In this document: positions 9,352 to 18,747 of the stretch, piece after piece
How positions within the stretch are numbered: the stretch's first letter is position 1
Layout of the letters: each line of letters starts with the position of its first letter
Source: Sphingobium lactosutens DS20
GTDB lineage: Bacteria > Pseudomonadota > Alphaproteobacteria > Sphingomonadales > Sphingomonadaceae
Assembly (NCBI RefSeq): GCF_000445105.1
Contig: NZ_ATDP01000087.1
Coordinates: 7,501-71,500, forward strand
Direction: 5' to 3'
Length of the DNA stretch: 64,000 nucleotides
Position numbers and translations under genes: made by a program
The notes under the pieces: generated by a model
The model's input: only the letters and a program-made list of their open reading frames with translations
Told to the model about the DNA's origin: nothing
Databases searched by the model: none

Positions 9352-10218
9352 TCAGCCTGCGACGGGCTTCTGATAGGTAACGCCATGGGCGGCGAACAGG
9401 GCGGCCAGCTCGCCCGATGCCACCATGGCTCCAAGGATATCTTCCACCGCGTCGCCCAGCGTGCGGCTGTTTTCCTTGACCGCCATGCCAATGTCCCAGC
9501 CCGGCGAGGTGAAGGCGGGAAGCGGCATTTTGCGGCGAGTGACGGCGGGATTGCCGCGATCATGCAATGCCGCCTCGATCTGGGCGCGGCTGGCGAGCAC
9601 GCCGTCGGCCCCGCCATCGAGCATCGCGTCGACGGCCGCCGTGCCGCTTTTATGATGGATGACATCCCTGGACAGCGCGCCGCCAAAGGCGCCGATCAGA
9701 TAGAAATCGGGAATGCTGTCCAGTTCGGCGGCGAGCCGCCTGCCCTTCCACTGCACCGGCGGCGCATCGCAGTCGATGTCGCCATTGGCGCAGGCGAACT
9801 GGAACGTCTCACGATAATAAGGCGCGACGATCGCAACCTGATCATTGCGCGCGGCAAAGGCCCGGTCAAAAGGCACATGCAACATGATATCGGCGGGCAT
9901 GAAGCCCAGCAGCCCGCCCTTCCACACCGCATTGCGCAGGTCATCGTCGACGCTTTCATCCGCCGTGATTTGCGCCACGTCGGCGCGCACGCCCAGTTTC
10001 TGCGCCAGCGCCTTGGCAAGATCGACGTCGATACCGGTCAGCTGGCCGTTTTTTTCCCAGGACCAGGGACGGTTGTCACTATAGACGGCGACCCGAAGGA
10101 CCCCTGTATCCCTGACCTTGCCGAGCGGCGCCGCGCCGATGCGCGAGGGCAGCAGGCCCAGTGTCGCGGCGGCGCCGGCGGCGCCGGCGGCGCCCAGGAA
10201 CGCGCGGCGGCTGATCAT
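9352..10218 (-). CDS. quinoprotein dehydrogenase-associated periplasmic substrate-binding protein
   Basis: 288 aa from the ATG at 10218, four bases after the cytochrome stop. The N-terminus has a twin-arginine-like signal (SRRAFLG, then an Ala/Gly-rich stretch). The mature part is a family 3 solute-binding fold: VLRVAVYSDNRPWSWEKNGQLTGIDVDLAKALAQKLG, then PADIMLHVPFDRAF and a C-terminal lobe ending MVASGELAALFAAHG. Proteins of this kind are encoded beside PQQ methanol/ethanol dehydrogenases (XoxJ/PedF neighbourhoods). They lack ABC permeases and are thought to help mature or activate the dehydrogenase. No permease is encoded here either, which fits that view. Confidence 0.85.
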   Translation of the reverse strand: MISRRAFLGAAGAAGAAATLGLLPSRIGAAPLGKVRDTGVLRVAVYSDNRPWSWEKNGQLTGIDVDLAKALAQKLGVRADVAQITADESVDDDLRNAVWKGGLLGFMPADIMLHVPFDRAFAARNDQVAIVAPYYRETFQFACANGDIDCDAPPVQWKGRRLAAELDSIPDFYLIGAFGGALSRDVIHHKSGTAAVDAMLDGGADGVLASRAQIEAALHDRGNPAVTRRKMPLPAFTSPGWDIGMAVKENSRTLGDAVEDILGAMVASGELAALFAAHGVTYQKPVAG

Positions 10219-10222
10219 GGGA

Positions 10223-10660
10223 TCAGCCCTCGAACTTGGTTTCGAGCCAGGCGCGGATGGCCCAGCCGGTCTTTTGTCCCAGAACATCGCCAAATGGCGG
10301 CATATAGACTTTGCCATCATGGCTGGAGCCGTGGCGATAGCGTTCGGCGAACCATTGGTCGCCCGATTCGCCCTGCTCCAGATAGCGCAGGTCGGGGGCG
10401 ATGCCGCCGCTTTCTGCGTCCAGTCCGTGGCAGCGCGCGCAGTTCTGGCCATAGGCGGACTGGCCGATTTCGATCGCCTTGGCGTTGCCGCTATAGGGAT
10501 TTTTTTCCAGCCATTCCTCGCCAATGTCCGGCAGCGCGGAGGTGTCGACCGCTTGCGGCGTCACGTCGCCATGCGCCAGCAGCTGGCTGGCCGTCGTTCC
10601 GCCCAGCACGGCCAGCGCGCCGAGCAGCAAAATGCGTCCCGAAATCATGATCCTGTTCAT
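10223..10660 (-). CDS. cytochrome c-550, PedF/ExaB type
   Basis: 145 aa from the ATG at 10660; a GTG at 10666 is also in frame. It has a signal peptide ending near LLAHG, one class I haem motif CARCH near residue 75, and an axial methionine candidate in VYMPPFGDVL. This is the periplasmic electron acceptor of the quinoprotein alcohol dehydrogenase and forms a unit with the binding protein downstream (4-base gap). It is divergent from the beta-propeller gene. A degenerate copy of the regulon motif lies 55 bp upstream. Confidence 0.85.
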   Translation of the reverse strand: MNRIMISGRILLLGALAVLGGTTASQLLAHGDVTPQAVDTSALPDIGEEWLEKNPYSGNAKAIEIGQSAYGQNCARCHGLDAESGGIAPDLRYLEQGESGDQWFAERYRHGSSHDGKVYMPPFGDVLGQKTGWAIRAWLETKFEG

Positions 10661-10714
10661 CCTCACCCATCATGTCCTGTTCCGTGCAAGTGTAGGGGAG
10701 CGGCGGGGAGCGCC

Positions 10715-10732
10715 CCATTGGCCTTTGGTACA
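10715..10732 (-). promoter_or_regulatory. degenerate regulon motif upstream of cytochrome c-550
   Basis: The minus strand reads GTACCAAAGGCCAATGGG, matching GACCGAAGGTCCAATTGC except for one missing base and a few substitutions. It sits in the divergent cytochrome/beta-propeller gap and could serve either gene. Confidence 0.4.
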
Positions 10733-10800
10733 ATCCCGCCCGCGTGACGCTGCGCCTAGACCATAGGGACAACAGCAGGACGTGGTTGGGAGAGGCTGGC

Positions 10801-11760
10801 ATGAAGAGACTGCTATGGGCCGCGATGGCAAGCGCGATGCCGGTCCCGGCGATCGCGGACACGCTCTATGTCTCCAATGAGCGGGGCGACAGTGTGAGCG
10901 TGATCGACGGCGCTACGCGCACGGTGCTGGCGACATGGGATGTGGGCGGCCGGCCACGCGGCATCACCGTGTCGAAGGACGGGCGATATGTCTATCTGTG
11001 CGCCAGCACGGACCATGCGGTGCAGGTGATCGATCGCGCCAGCGGCAAGCTGGTGGCCGAATTGCCGTCCGGCGAGGACCCCGAGCAATTTTTCCTGTCG
11101 CGCGATGGCGGCACCCTGTTCGTCGCCAATGAAAATGACGCCGCGCTGACCGCGATCGATCTTTCCTCGCGCACTGTCGCCTTTCAGGTGGCGGTGGGCG
11201 GCGAGCCGGAAGGCGTCGCGCAAAGCCCGGACGAACGATGGGTGGCGGTCACGTCCGAAGAGGATAATGTCGTCACCTGGATTGATCTTACCACCCGGAC
11301 GGCGGCAGGCGAAACCGCGACCGAGATGCGGCCGCGCCATGTCGAATTCACCGCCGACGGACGCCAGCTGTGGATCGCGGCCGAGATTGGCGGCATCGTC
11401 CAGATCGCTGACGTTGCCAGCCGGACGATCACCGACACGCTGCGGTTCGAGATAGAGGGCGTTGCGGCGCACCGTATCCTGCCCTGCGGCATCCGCTTCA
11501 CGCCCGACGGCAGGACCGCGATCGTGGCGTTGGGCCGTGCCGATCATGTCGCGCTGGTCGATGTGGCGACCCGCAAGATACGCGCCTATGTCCCGGTCGG
11601 CCGCCGCGTGTGGCATGTCGCGGTCAGCGCCGATGGCCGCCATGCCTATAGCGCCAATGGCCTTTCGGACACGGTATCGGTGATCGACCTGGACACAGCC
11701 AAGCTGGTGGGCACCGTGCCGGTCGGCTCTGCCCCGTGGGGAATCGCCATCGCGCCCTGA
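10801..11760 (+). CDS. PQQ-catabolism-associated beta-propeller protein
   Basis: 319 aa from the ATG at 10801, which has GGGAGAGG upstream; the frame is open to 10744. A signal peptide ends at PVPAIAD. The mature part consists of YVTN-type seven-residue-hallmark blades: LYVSNERGDSVSVIDGATRTVLATWDVGGRPRGI, VYLCASTDHAVQVIDRASGK, LFVANENDAALTAIDL and later copies, ending VGTVPVGSAPWGIAIAP. It is periplasmic. Members of this group co-occur with PQQ dehydrogenases and the quinoprotein relay proteins found further right; the biochemical role is unproven. Confidence 0.85.
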   Translation: MKRLLWAAMASAMPVPAIADTLYVSNERGDSVSVIDGATRTVLATWDVGGRPRGITVSKDGRYVYLCASTDHAVQVIDRASGKLVAELPSGEDPEQFFLSRDGGTLFVANENDAALTAIDLSSRTVAFQVAVGGEPEGVAQSPDERWVAVTSEEDNVVTWIDLTTRTAAGETATEMRPRHVEFTADGRQLWIAAEIGGIVQIADVASRTITDTLRFEIEGVAAHRILPCGIRFTPDGRTAIVALGRADHVALVDVATRKIRAYVPVGRRVWHVAVSADGRHAYSANGLSDTVSVIDLDTAKLVGTVPVGSAPWGIAIAP

Positions 11761-11797
11761 CCCGACCCATGCCAAAGCCCTCGGCCGAAAGTCGCAG

Positions 11798-11814
11798 AAC
11801 CTAAGTTCAATTTT
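11798..11814 (+). promoter_or_regulatory. degenerate regulon motif upstream of the porin
   Basis: AACCTAAGTTCAATTTT aligns with GACCGAAGGTCCAATTGC with one gap (ACCnAAG-T-CAATT conserved). It ends 68 bp before the porin start, the same distance range as the two perfect copies. Confidence 0.35.
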
Positions 11815-11881
11815 CCCTTTGCCTGCCGCGGCCCACTGTCGGGGCCAGCCGGAACCACCGGCGGCTCAACGGGAGGATGAG

Positions 11882-13285
11882 ATGAAGGGGACACTGCGCC
11901 TGATGTGCGCCGCGGGCGTATTCGCGCTTGGCGTCACGGCCGCGCCGGCGATGGCCGGCACCACCGCCGATCTGCTGAAACGACTGCATGAAAAGGGCAT
12001 CCTGACCGACGAGGAATATCAGGAGCTGCTGAGTGGCCAGGCGAGCGAAACGGTGCAGGCAGCAGCCGCGCCCAGCGCACCGCCCGTGACGCCCGACGCA
12101 TCGGGCGGCGCAGGCTTCGTGCGGATGACCGACAGCGGCATCGGCTTGCAGATGGGGGACGTGACGCTGAAATTTTCAGGGTCGGTCAACGGATTTTACG
12201 TGCATGACAATGGCGAAGCGCCCAGCGCGACCAACACGGTCGTGGGCGGTGTCGCGACGGTGGGCGGGGACACGTCCGCGATTCGCAACGGCCTGCTGCC
12301 CGGTTTCCTGAAGGTCGAGGCGATGACCACCCAGGGCGGCTGGGACGTTGGCGCGCATTTCGGCATGTATCCGGGCATCAATTCGGTCAATTACGCGGCG
12401 GGCGGCGGCGCCAACAGCCCCGGCAATCCGCGCGCGTTGCAGACCAGCGGCATCGATTTCCGTCAGACCTACCTGACGTTCGGGCGCAAGGGCTTTGGCG
12501 AGGTGAAGATTGGCCGCGATATCGGCCTGTTTGCGTCCGAAGCGATATTGAACGACATCACCCTGCTGTCGTCGGGCACGCCGGCGGGCAATGTCGCGCC
12601 GTCCAACACGACGCTGGGCCGGATCGGCACCGGCTATATCTACACCGATTTCCAGCCGCAGATCACCTATACCACGCCCAGCTTTGGCGGGATCACCGCC
12701 AGCATCGGCATTTTCGAGCCGCTGTCGTCGCTGACGGGCCCCGCTGAAACCAACAAGCAGCCCGGTTTCCAGGGCAAGCTGGTCTATGACGGCAAGATGG
12801 GCGCGGTATCGACGCGGCTGTGGGCGTCGGGCATCACGCAGAAGCATAATGTGGATGCCGGCCCCGACTATACCGGCTGGGGATGGGATGTGGGGGCCAA
12901 GGTCGGCTTTGGCCCGGTCACGGTGGTCGGAACCTATTATGACGCATCGGGCCTGGGGACCACCGCGCTCAACCTGTTCGACACGGACGGGCTGGGCAAC
13001 AAACGCGACAGCCACGGCTTCTATCTTCAGGGACTGGCGACCTTCGGCAAATTCTCGTTCGGCGGCAGCTATGGCGAAAGCCATCTGGATTACGCCAATG
13101 CGGCCGACGCAATCGCCAACCCCGCGCTGGTCGACAAGAATAGCAGCTGGGTCGGGCAGGTCCGCTATGGCCTCAACAGCTGGGTGACGCTGCTCGGCGA
13201 ATATGTGAGCACCAAGTCGCAGGCGCATAACGGCAATGAGGCGTCGTCGGACGCGATCGCGGCGGGCGCGATCCTCTTTTTCTGA
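11882..13285 (+). CDS. outer-membrane porin with N-terminal helical segment
   Basis: 467 aa from the ATG at 11882, which has GGGAGG upstream. A signal peptide ends at PAMAG. It is followed by a short amphipathic helix (DLLKRLHEKGILTDEEYQELL, a SHOCT-like element also seen at the N-terminus of many proteobacterial porins), an Ala/Pro linker, then a beta-barrel: VTLKFSGSVNGFYVHD, IDFRQTYLTFGRKGFGEVKIGRD and a C-terminal strand ending in phenylalanine (AAGAILFF). It probably provides diffusion of alcohols or acids. It is the first gene of a + strand series with the two TonB receptors; a terminator follows. Confidence 0.85.
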   Translation: MKGTLRLMCAAGVFALGVTAAPAMAGTTADLLKRLHEKGILTDEEYQELLSGQASETVQAAAAPSAPPVTPDASGGAGFVRMTDSGIGLQMGDVTLKFSGSVNGFYVHDNGEAPSATNTVVGGVATVGGDTSAIRNGLLPGFLKVEAMTTQGGWDVGAHFGMYPGINSVNYAAGGGANSPGNPRALQTSGIDFRQTYLTFGRKGFGEVKIGRDIGLFASEAILNDITLLSSGTPAGNVAPSNTTLGRIGTGYIYTDFQPQITYTTPSFGGITASIGIFEPLSSLTGPAETNKQPGFQGKLVYDGKMGAVSTRLWASGITQKHNVDAGPDYTGWGWDVGAKVGFGPVTVVGTYYDASGLGTTALNLFDTDGLGNKRDSHGFYLQGLATFGKFSFGGSYGESHLDYANAADAIANPALVDKNSSWVGQVRYGLNSWVTLLGEYVSTKSQAHNGNEASSDAIAAGAILFF

Positions 13286-13299
13286 CCAAAGGACCAATG
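13284..13299 (+). promoter_or_regulatory. degenerate regulon motif at the end of the porin gene
   Basis: GACCAAAGGACCAATG keeps the GACCnAAGGnCCAAT core with no gap. It overlaps the porin stop codon and precedes the first TonB receptor by 98 bp, with a terminator hairpin in between, so its use is uncertain. Confidence 0.35.
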
Positions 13300-13310
13300 T
13301 CACGGGGGCC

Positions 13311-13338
13311 GGGCCGCATCCTACAAGGGGTGCGGCCC
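13311..13338 (+). terminator. terminator hairpin after the porin
   Basis: GGGCCGCATCC pairs with GGGTGCGGCCC over 11 bp (one G-T pair) around a 6-base loop, followed by TTT. It lies 25 bases after the porin stop. Confidence 0.6.
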
Positions 13339-13396
13339 TTTCCATTTGCAATCGCGACGAAAAACCAGAAGGGAGAGGCCGCCTGAGGGGAATGCC

Positions 13397-15409
13397 ATGA
13401 AAACCTGCCTGCTGCCTGCGCTGCTATTGATCGTTCCGACCGCCGCATGGGCGCAGACGACGCCCGGCGATGCGCCAGCGATCATCGTGACCGGGCGCGG
13501 CCTGCCCCTGCCGCCGGGAACCCCGGCCTATGGATCGGTGGTGATCGGGCGCGACCGGCTGATGCACAGCGCATCCGGGCGGATCGAAACGGTGCTGGGC
13601 GATGTTGCTGGATTTCAGCAGTTTCGCCGGTCGGACAGCCGGTCGGCCAATCCGTCCGCGCAGGGCGTGACGCTGCGCGCGCTCGGCGGCAATGCGTCGA
13701 GCCGGACCTTGATGCTGCTGGACGGGGTGCCGCTGGCCGATCCCTTCTTTGGCTATATTCCCTTCGGTGCGCTGGCGCCCGAACGACTGTCGGTCGTGCG
13801 CGTGACGCGCGGCGGGGGCAGCGGCGCGTTCGGATCGGGTGCGGTCGCCGGCACCATCGAACTGGCGAGCGCGACCCGTGACGAGTTGCCCGACATGGCG
13901 CTGAGCGCCCTATATGGCAGCCGCGACGCCAGCGAATTGTCCGCCACCATCACCCCGGATCTGGGCGGCGGCCATGTCTCCCTGTCCGGGCGATGGGACC
14001 GGGGCGACGGATTTTATACCACGCCGCGCGACCAGCGAGTCGCCGCCAGCGCGCCCGCCGCCTATGATGGCTGGTCGACCAATATCCGCGCGGTCGCTCC
14101 GATTTCCGCGACGTCCGAACTGCAATTTCGCGCGACATTGTTCGAGGATCATCGCACCCTGCGCTTCCAGGGCGCCGACAGCATGAGTGAAGGGCAGGAC
14201 GCCAGCATCCGCTATGTCGCGCGCGGCCCGTGGCAGGTCGATGCGCTGGCCTATATTCAGGCGCGCAATTTTTCCAATATCGTCATATCCTCCTCCAGTT
14301 TCCGCAAGACGCTGGATCAGCGCAACACGCCATCGACCGGGCTGGGCGGCAAGATCGAGCTGCGCCCGCCGGTCGGCCCCGACCATGTGCTGCGCGTGGG
14401 TGCCGACACGCGGCTTGCCACCGGCGACATGTATGAGGACGCCTATAACGCCAATGTCGCGAGCAACCCGCGCACCTTCCTGCGGCATGCGGGCGGCGAG
14501 CAATGGACGAGCGGCCTGTTTATCGAGGATGACTGGACGCTGGGCAGATTGGTGCTGACCGGCGGCGCGCGGGTCGACCGGTGGACGATCCGCAACGGCT
14601 TCTACCGCCAGGTCAATGCGACGACGGGCGCGGCGAGCGGCGAATCCTATGCCGACCGGTCGGGCTGGGAAACGACCGGCCGGATCGGCGCGCTGTTCAG
14701 GGCGAGCGACGCGGTTGCGCTGCGGGCGGCGGCCTATAGCGGCTTTCGCCTGCCCACGCTGAACGAACTTTATCGGCCCTTCGTGGTCTTCCCTATCACC
14801 ACGCGGGCCAATGCCGCGCTGAACCCTGAAAAGCTCAAAGGCGTGGAGGCGGGCGTCGACCTTACCCCCATGAAGGGCGTCACCCTGTCGGCCACGGCTT
14901 TCTACAACCGGCTGGACGGCGCGATCGCCAATGTCACGCTTGCCGACGTCCCCAACACCCGCAAGCGGCAGAATGTCGATCGGATCGTCGCCAAGGGCGT
15001 GGAACTGACGGCCGCGGCGCAGATGGGCGATTTTTCCCTGTCGGCATCCTACGCCTATAGCCACAGCAGCGTCCATGCGCCGGGGCAGGCGTTCGACGCC
15101 TTCGCCCCCGCGCAAAGTCCGCGCCATGCGGCGAGCGGGACAGTCGCCTGGGCGCCGCGCGGCGGGCCGTCGCTGTCCACGACGCTGCGCTATGTCGCCA
15201 AACAATATGAGGATGATTTGCAAAGCGATGTGCTGCCCGACGCGCTGACGCTGGACGCGGTTGCGCGCCTGCCGCTGGCCCAGGGCGTGTCACTGGTCGC
15301 GCGGGGCGAAAATCTGTTCGACGAACGCGTCATCACGCGCAACGCGGGCGGGTCCATCGACCTTGGCACGCCGCGCACGCTGTGGATCGGCGTCAGCTGG
15401 CGTCATTGA
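13397..15409 (+). CDS. TonB-dependent outer-membrane receptor
   Basis: 670 aa from the ATG at 13397. The signal peptide ends at AWAQ. A TonB box-like IIVTGRG near residue 31 is followed by the plug (VTLRALGGNASSRTLMLLDGVPLADPFFGYIPFGAL, a variant of the usual plug motif) and a 22-strand barrel ending in GVSWRH. The plug style resembles vitamin B12 and metal-chelate receptors. It imports a scarce ligand using TonB energy. Inside a PQQ alcohol regulon with a lanthanide-type enzyme, a metal chelate is a reasonable guess; nothing in the sequence proves the ligand. Confidence 0.85.
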   Translation: MKTCLLPALLLIVPTAAWAQTTPGDAPAIIVTGRGLPLPPGTPAYGSVVIGRDRLMHSASGRIETVLGDVAGFQQFRRSDSRSANPSAQGVTLRALGGNASSRTLMLLDGVPLADPFFGYIPFGALAPERLSVVRVTRGGGSGAFGSGAVAGTIELASATRDELPDMALSALYGSRDASELSATITPDLGGGHVSLSGRWDRGDGFYTTPRDQRVAASAPAAYDGWSTNIRAVAPISATSELQFRATLFEDHRTLRFQGADSMSEGQDASIRYVARGPWQVDALAYIQARNFSNIVISSSSFRKTLDQRNTPSTGLGGKIELRPPVGPDHVLRVGADTRLATGDMYEDAYNANVASNPRTFLRHAGGEQWTSGLFIEDDWTLGRLVLTGGARVDRWTIRNGFYRQVNATTGAASGESYADRSGWETTGRIGALFRASDAVALRAAAYSGFRLPTLNELYRPFVVFPITTRANAALNPEKLKGVEAGVDLTPMKGVTLSATAFYNRLDGAIANVTLADVPNTRKRQNVDRIVAKGVELTAAAQMGDFSLSASYAYSHSSVHAPGQAFDAFAPAQSPRHAASGTVAWAPRGGPSLSTTLRYVAKQYEDDLQSDVLPDALTLDAVARLPLAQGVSLVARGENLFDERVITRNAGGSIDLGTPRTLWIGVSWRH

Positions 15410-15479
15410 CCCAAAGTAGGATGGAGCGCCCCCTGCCCCTCCCCTAACCCTTGTTCCGGCAAGGAAAATGGGAGCGGAT

Positions 15480-17801
15480 ATGATGCGAGGCTGGGCTGCA
15501 CTGCTGGCCGGATCGACGGCGATCTGGACCGCGCCAGGCAGCGCGGCGGAGGGAGAGGCGGACAGCAACGCCGACAGGAGCGCGATCATCGTGACCGCGC
15601 CGGGCGGCGCTGTCGACATTGACGATGCGCTGATCCTGACGCGAGACGATATCGGACGCGCCGGCACGCCCGACCTGCTTGGCGCCCTGACCCGGACGAT
15701 CGCAGGCATCACCGTGCAGGATGCCCAGAATAATCCCTGGCAGCCCAATCTGGTCTATCGCGGTTTTTCCGCGTCGCCCTTGCAGGGCGTGGCGCAGGGG
15801 CTGGCGGTCTATCTGGACGGAGCGCGGTTCAACCAGCCCTTTGGCGATACGGTGGCGTTCGACCTGCTGCCCGAAGCGGCGATCCGAAGCGTGGGCCTGC
15901 TGGATGCAAGCCCGGTCTATGGCCTCAACGCGCTGGGCGGGGCGATGCTGGTCGAAACGCGCACCGGCCTGTCCGATCCGGGGCTGGAAGCCAGCTATAG
16001 CGCGGGACGTTTCGATTATCGCGAGGCGAGCGTTGCCGGCGGCATCGCACGCGGCGACCTGAGCGCCTATGGCGCGTTCCAATATAGCCATGAGGATGGC
16101 TGGCGCGATTTTTCGCCCTCAACCCTTTATAATGGCTATCTCGGCCTGGGCTTCGACACGGCGTCGGGCGGCCTGCATGTCAAGCTGGTGGGCGCGGATA
16201 CCGACCTGACCGGCAATGGGGTCGCCCCGGTCGAATTACTGGCGGCGGACCGGCGCGCGGTGTTCACTTGGCCCGATAACAGCCAATCGACCTATGGCCG
16301 CATCAGCCTGCATCCCTGGGTCGCCCTGTCCAATACCACGCGGATCGAAGGCACGCTTTATGCCCAGCGGCTGACGCTGCGCACGATCAACGGCGACGCG
16401 GCCGATATCGAGGCGTGCGAGGAGGAGGACGAGGCAGGGCTGCTGTGCCTGGAAAGCGTGGGGGATGATCCCGACGATGAGGAAGATGCGGTGCTGACCG
16501 ACGCGGCCGGCGCCCCGATCGCCGACATGCTGGGCGGGGACGGCTATGGCGTGCTCAATCGCGGCCGCACCCGGACGCGGGCCATGGGTGCCCTGTTCCA
16601 GATCATCGACGACCGGCCGATGCGGGGCGGGACCAACCATTTCGCGCTGGGCCTGAGTTACGACACCAGCCGGACGCGATTCGACACGTCGGTCGAACTG
16701 GGCGCGTTGACCGATGCGCGCAGCGTCGATGGGCTGGGCGCGATGATCGTGCAGGGCGATGGCGCCATCGCGCCGGTCAGCCTGGTCACGCACAGCGATT
16801 ATTGGGGCGTCTTCGTGCAGGACAAGGTGCCGATCACGCCGCGCCTGTCGGCCGAGATCGGGCTGCGATATAATCATGCGCGGATCGTGCTGCAGGACCA
16901 GATCGGCACGGCACTCAACGGCCGGCACCGGTTCCAGCGGGTCAATCCGGGCGTGGAACTGGATTACAGGATGAGCGACGCGCTGTCGCTGCGCGCGGGC
17001 TATGCGGAAACGAACCGGGCGCCGACCCCGGCGGAATTGTCCTGCGCCGACGAAAATGCGCCGTGCAGCCTGACCAATTTCTTCATCGCCGATCCGCCGC
17101 TCAAGCAGGTAGTGGCCAAAAGCTGGGAGGCGGGCGCGAGCGGATCGGGACAGACTGGCGGTATCAAGGTCGACTGGCTGCTGTCGGCCTATCGCACACG
17201 CAACCGCAACGACATTCAATATATCGCCTCGGCCATCAGGGGGCGGGCCTATTTCCAGAATATCGGCGCCACCCGGCGGCAGGGGATAGAGGCCAGCGTC
17301 AAGGCAAGCCGGGGCGGCCTGACCGGCGCGATCAGCTACGCCTTCACCGATGCGACCTATCGCGCGCCGCTGACGCTTGCGAGCCCGGCCAACCCGCAAG
17401 CGGATGAGGACGGAAGAATCGCGGTGGCGCGCGGCGACAGGCTGCCGGGCATTCCCCGCCATAGCGCGACGCTGAGCCTAGACTATGCGACAGCGCGATG
17501 GTCGATCGGGGGCGATGTGCTGGCGCGGAGCGGCCAATATCTGGTCGGCGACGAAGGCAATGATACGCCCCGGGTGCCGGGCTATGCCATCGTCAATCTG
17601 CGCGGCAGCGTGACGATTGTGCCGGGCGTCAGCCTGTTCGGCGAAGTGCGCAACGCCTTCAACCGACGCTATGCCACATTCGGGACGTTCAGCGAGGTGG
17701 ATGAGATCGACCTGGAGGAAGCGCCCGGCGCAGCGGACCCGCGCGCTTATGGCCCGGGCGCGCCGCGCCGCTGGTATCTGGGAATGAAAGCGCGTTTCTA
17801 A
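15480..17801 (+). CDS. TonB-dependent receptor with an acidic, cysteine-bracketed loop
   Basis: 773 aa from the ATG at 15480 (GGGAG upstream; 15468 is also in frame). Signal peptide, TonB box-like AIIVTAPG near residue 35, and plug with YRGFSASPLQGVAQGLAVYLDGARFNQPFGDTV. The barrel ends MKARF. About residues 311-337 carry 14 Asp/Glu around a Cys pair (C313, C323), probably in an extracellular loop. Acidic loops of this sort occur in related receptors and could contact a metal or metal chelate. The gene follows the first receptor at a short distance and is convergent with the metallohydrolase gene (4-bp gap). Confidence 0.85.
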   Translation: MMRGWAALLAGSTAIWTAPGSAAEGEADSNADRSAIIVTAPGGAVDIDDALILTRDDIGRAGTPDLLGALTRTIAGITVQDAQNNPWQPNLVYRGFSASPLQGVAQGLAVYLDGARFNQPFGDTVAFDLLPEAAIRSVGLLDASPVYGLNALGGAMLVETRTGLSDPGLEASYSAGRFDYREASVAGGIARGDLSAYGAFQYSHEDGWRDFSPSTLYNGYLGLGFDTASGGLHVKLVGADTDLTGNGVAPVELLAADRRAVFTWPDNSQSTYGRISLHPWVALSNTTRIEGTLYAQRLTLRTINGDAADIEACEEEDEAGLLCLESVGDDPDDEEDAVLTDAAGAPIADMLGGDGYGVLNRGRTRTRAMGALFQIIDDRPMRGGTNHFALGLSYDTSRTRFDTSVELGALTDARSVDGLGAMIVQGDGAIAPVSLVTHSDYWGVFVQDKVPITPRLSAEIGLRYNHARIVLQDQIGTALNGRHRFQRVNPGVELDYRMSDALSLRAGYAETNRAPTPAELSCADENAPCSLTNFFIADPPLKQVVAKSWEAGASGSGQTGGIKVDWLLSAYRTRNRNDIQYIASAIRGRAYFQNIGATRRQGIEASVKASRGGLTGAISYAFTDATYRAPLTLASPANPQADEDGRIAVARGDRLPGIPRHSATLSLDYATARWSIGGDVLARSGQYLVGDEGNDTPRVPGYAIVNLRGSVTIVPGVSLFGEVRNAFNRRYATFGTFSEVDEIDLEEAPGAADPRAYGPGAPRRWYLGMKARF

Positions 17802-17805
17802 AGGT

Positions 17806-18747
17806 CTAGTCCGGCCGGTCGACGCGCGGAAGCAGCCGCGCCTCCAGCCCGGGGTAGAGATGCGAGACGCTGCGTTGCAGTTCGTAACGCGCGGCGGCGA
17901 GGCCGGCGAAGCGATCGGGGATCGGCAGCATCCCCGCCTCCACCATGTCGAGGCCGGCGGCGACGGCATCGGTCAATGTCGCGTCGAGCCAGTCAAGCCA
18001 GTCGCGAGTCTGGGCGATCGCGGCCGTGCCGCCAGGATCCAAGGGCCCGTGGCCGGGCAGCAAGGCGCCATGATCCAGTGCCGCGAGCCGATCAAGGCTG
18101 GCGCGCCAGGCCAGCAAGTCTGCGGTCGGCGTGCTGGGCGCGCGGTCGTAAAACACCAGATCGCCCGCGATCAGCAGCCCGGTCTGTTCATCGAGCAGCG
18201 CCAGGTCGGCGCTGCTGTGGCCCGACAAGGCCAGTAGGCGAAGCGTCCTGCCGCCAAAATCCTCCTGCCCGGCGGTCAGCGCAGTGCGGGGCAGCAACAG
18301 GTCCGTGCCGCGCATCCAGTCGCCAAGGATACGGTACATGGCGTCGGAAAAGCCCTGCCCCTGCGCCGCTATGGCGGCGATGGTGCCCGGCAATGCGGCG
18401 GCGCGGGTGGTATCGAAAGCGCCAAGGCCAAAGCCATGATCGGGATGGAGATGCGTCACATAGACGCGGGTCACCGGTTTTCCGGTCAACCCTTCGGCCA
18501 CGCGCTTGAGCGCCAGGCCATAGCGCAGCGAGGGGCCGCAATCGATCAACACCGTGCCCGCCGGCGTATCGACAATGGCGATATTGGCGATGGCGCCGCC
18601 ATTATCCGCCTGAATGGGCGCATCGGCCCCGCGCACCATCCAGATGCCCTGCGCGATCTGTTCGGGTTCGATCGCGTAGTTTTCGGCGGCTCTGGCAATG
18701 ACGGGCATAAGGGCGAGGCCGGTCAGGACGCTGCGACGCGAGAGCAT
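17806..18747 (-). CDS. quinoprotein relay system zinc metallohydrolase (metallo-beta-lactamase fold)
   Basis: 313 aa from the ATG at 18747, which overlaps the stop of the SoxYZ-like gene (TGATG). A signal sequence with SRRSVLTGLAL is followed by a metallo-beta-lactamase domain: zinc motif THLHPDHGFG, then LSGHSSADLAL, LLIAGDLVFYD and the terminal LLPGHG. SoxH-like periplasmic enzymes of this kind accompany PQQ dehydrogenases together with a SoxYZ-like carrier. The pair has been proposed to handle a carrier-bound intermediate; the reaction is not known. The C-terminal helix extends to PRVDRPD. Confidence 0.85.
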   Translation of the reverse strand: MLSRRSVLTGLALMPVIARAAENYAIEPEQIAQGIWMVRGADAPIQADNGGAIANIAIVDTPAGTVLIDCGPSLRYGLALKRVAEGLTGKPVTRVYVTHLHPDHGFGLGAFDTTRAAALPGTIAAIAAQGQGFSDAMYRILGDWMRGTDLLLPRTALTAGQEDFGGRTLRLLALSGHSSADLALLDEQTGLLIAGDLVFYDRAPSTPTADLLAWRASLDRLAALDHGALLPGHGPLDPGGTAAIAQTRDWLDWLDATLTDAVAAGLDMVEAGMLPIPDRFAGLAAARYELQRSVSHLYPGLEARLLPRVDRPD

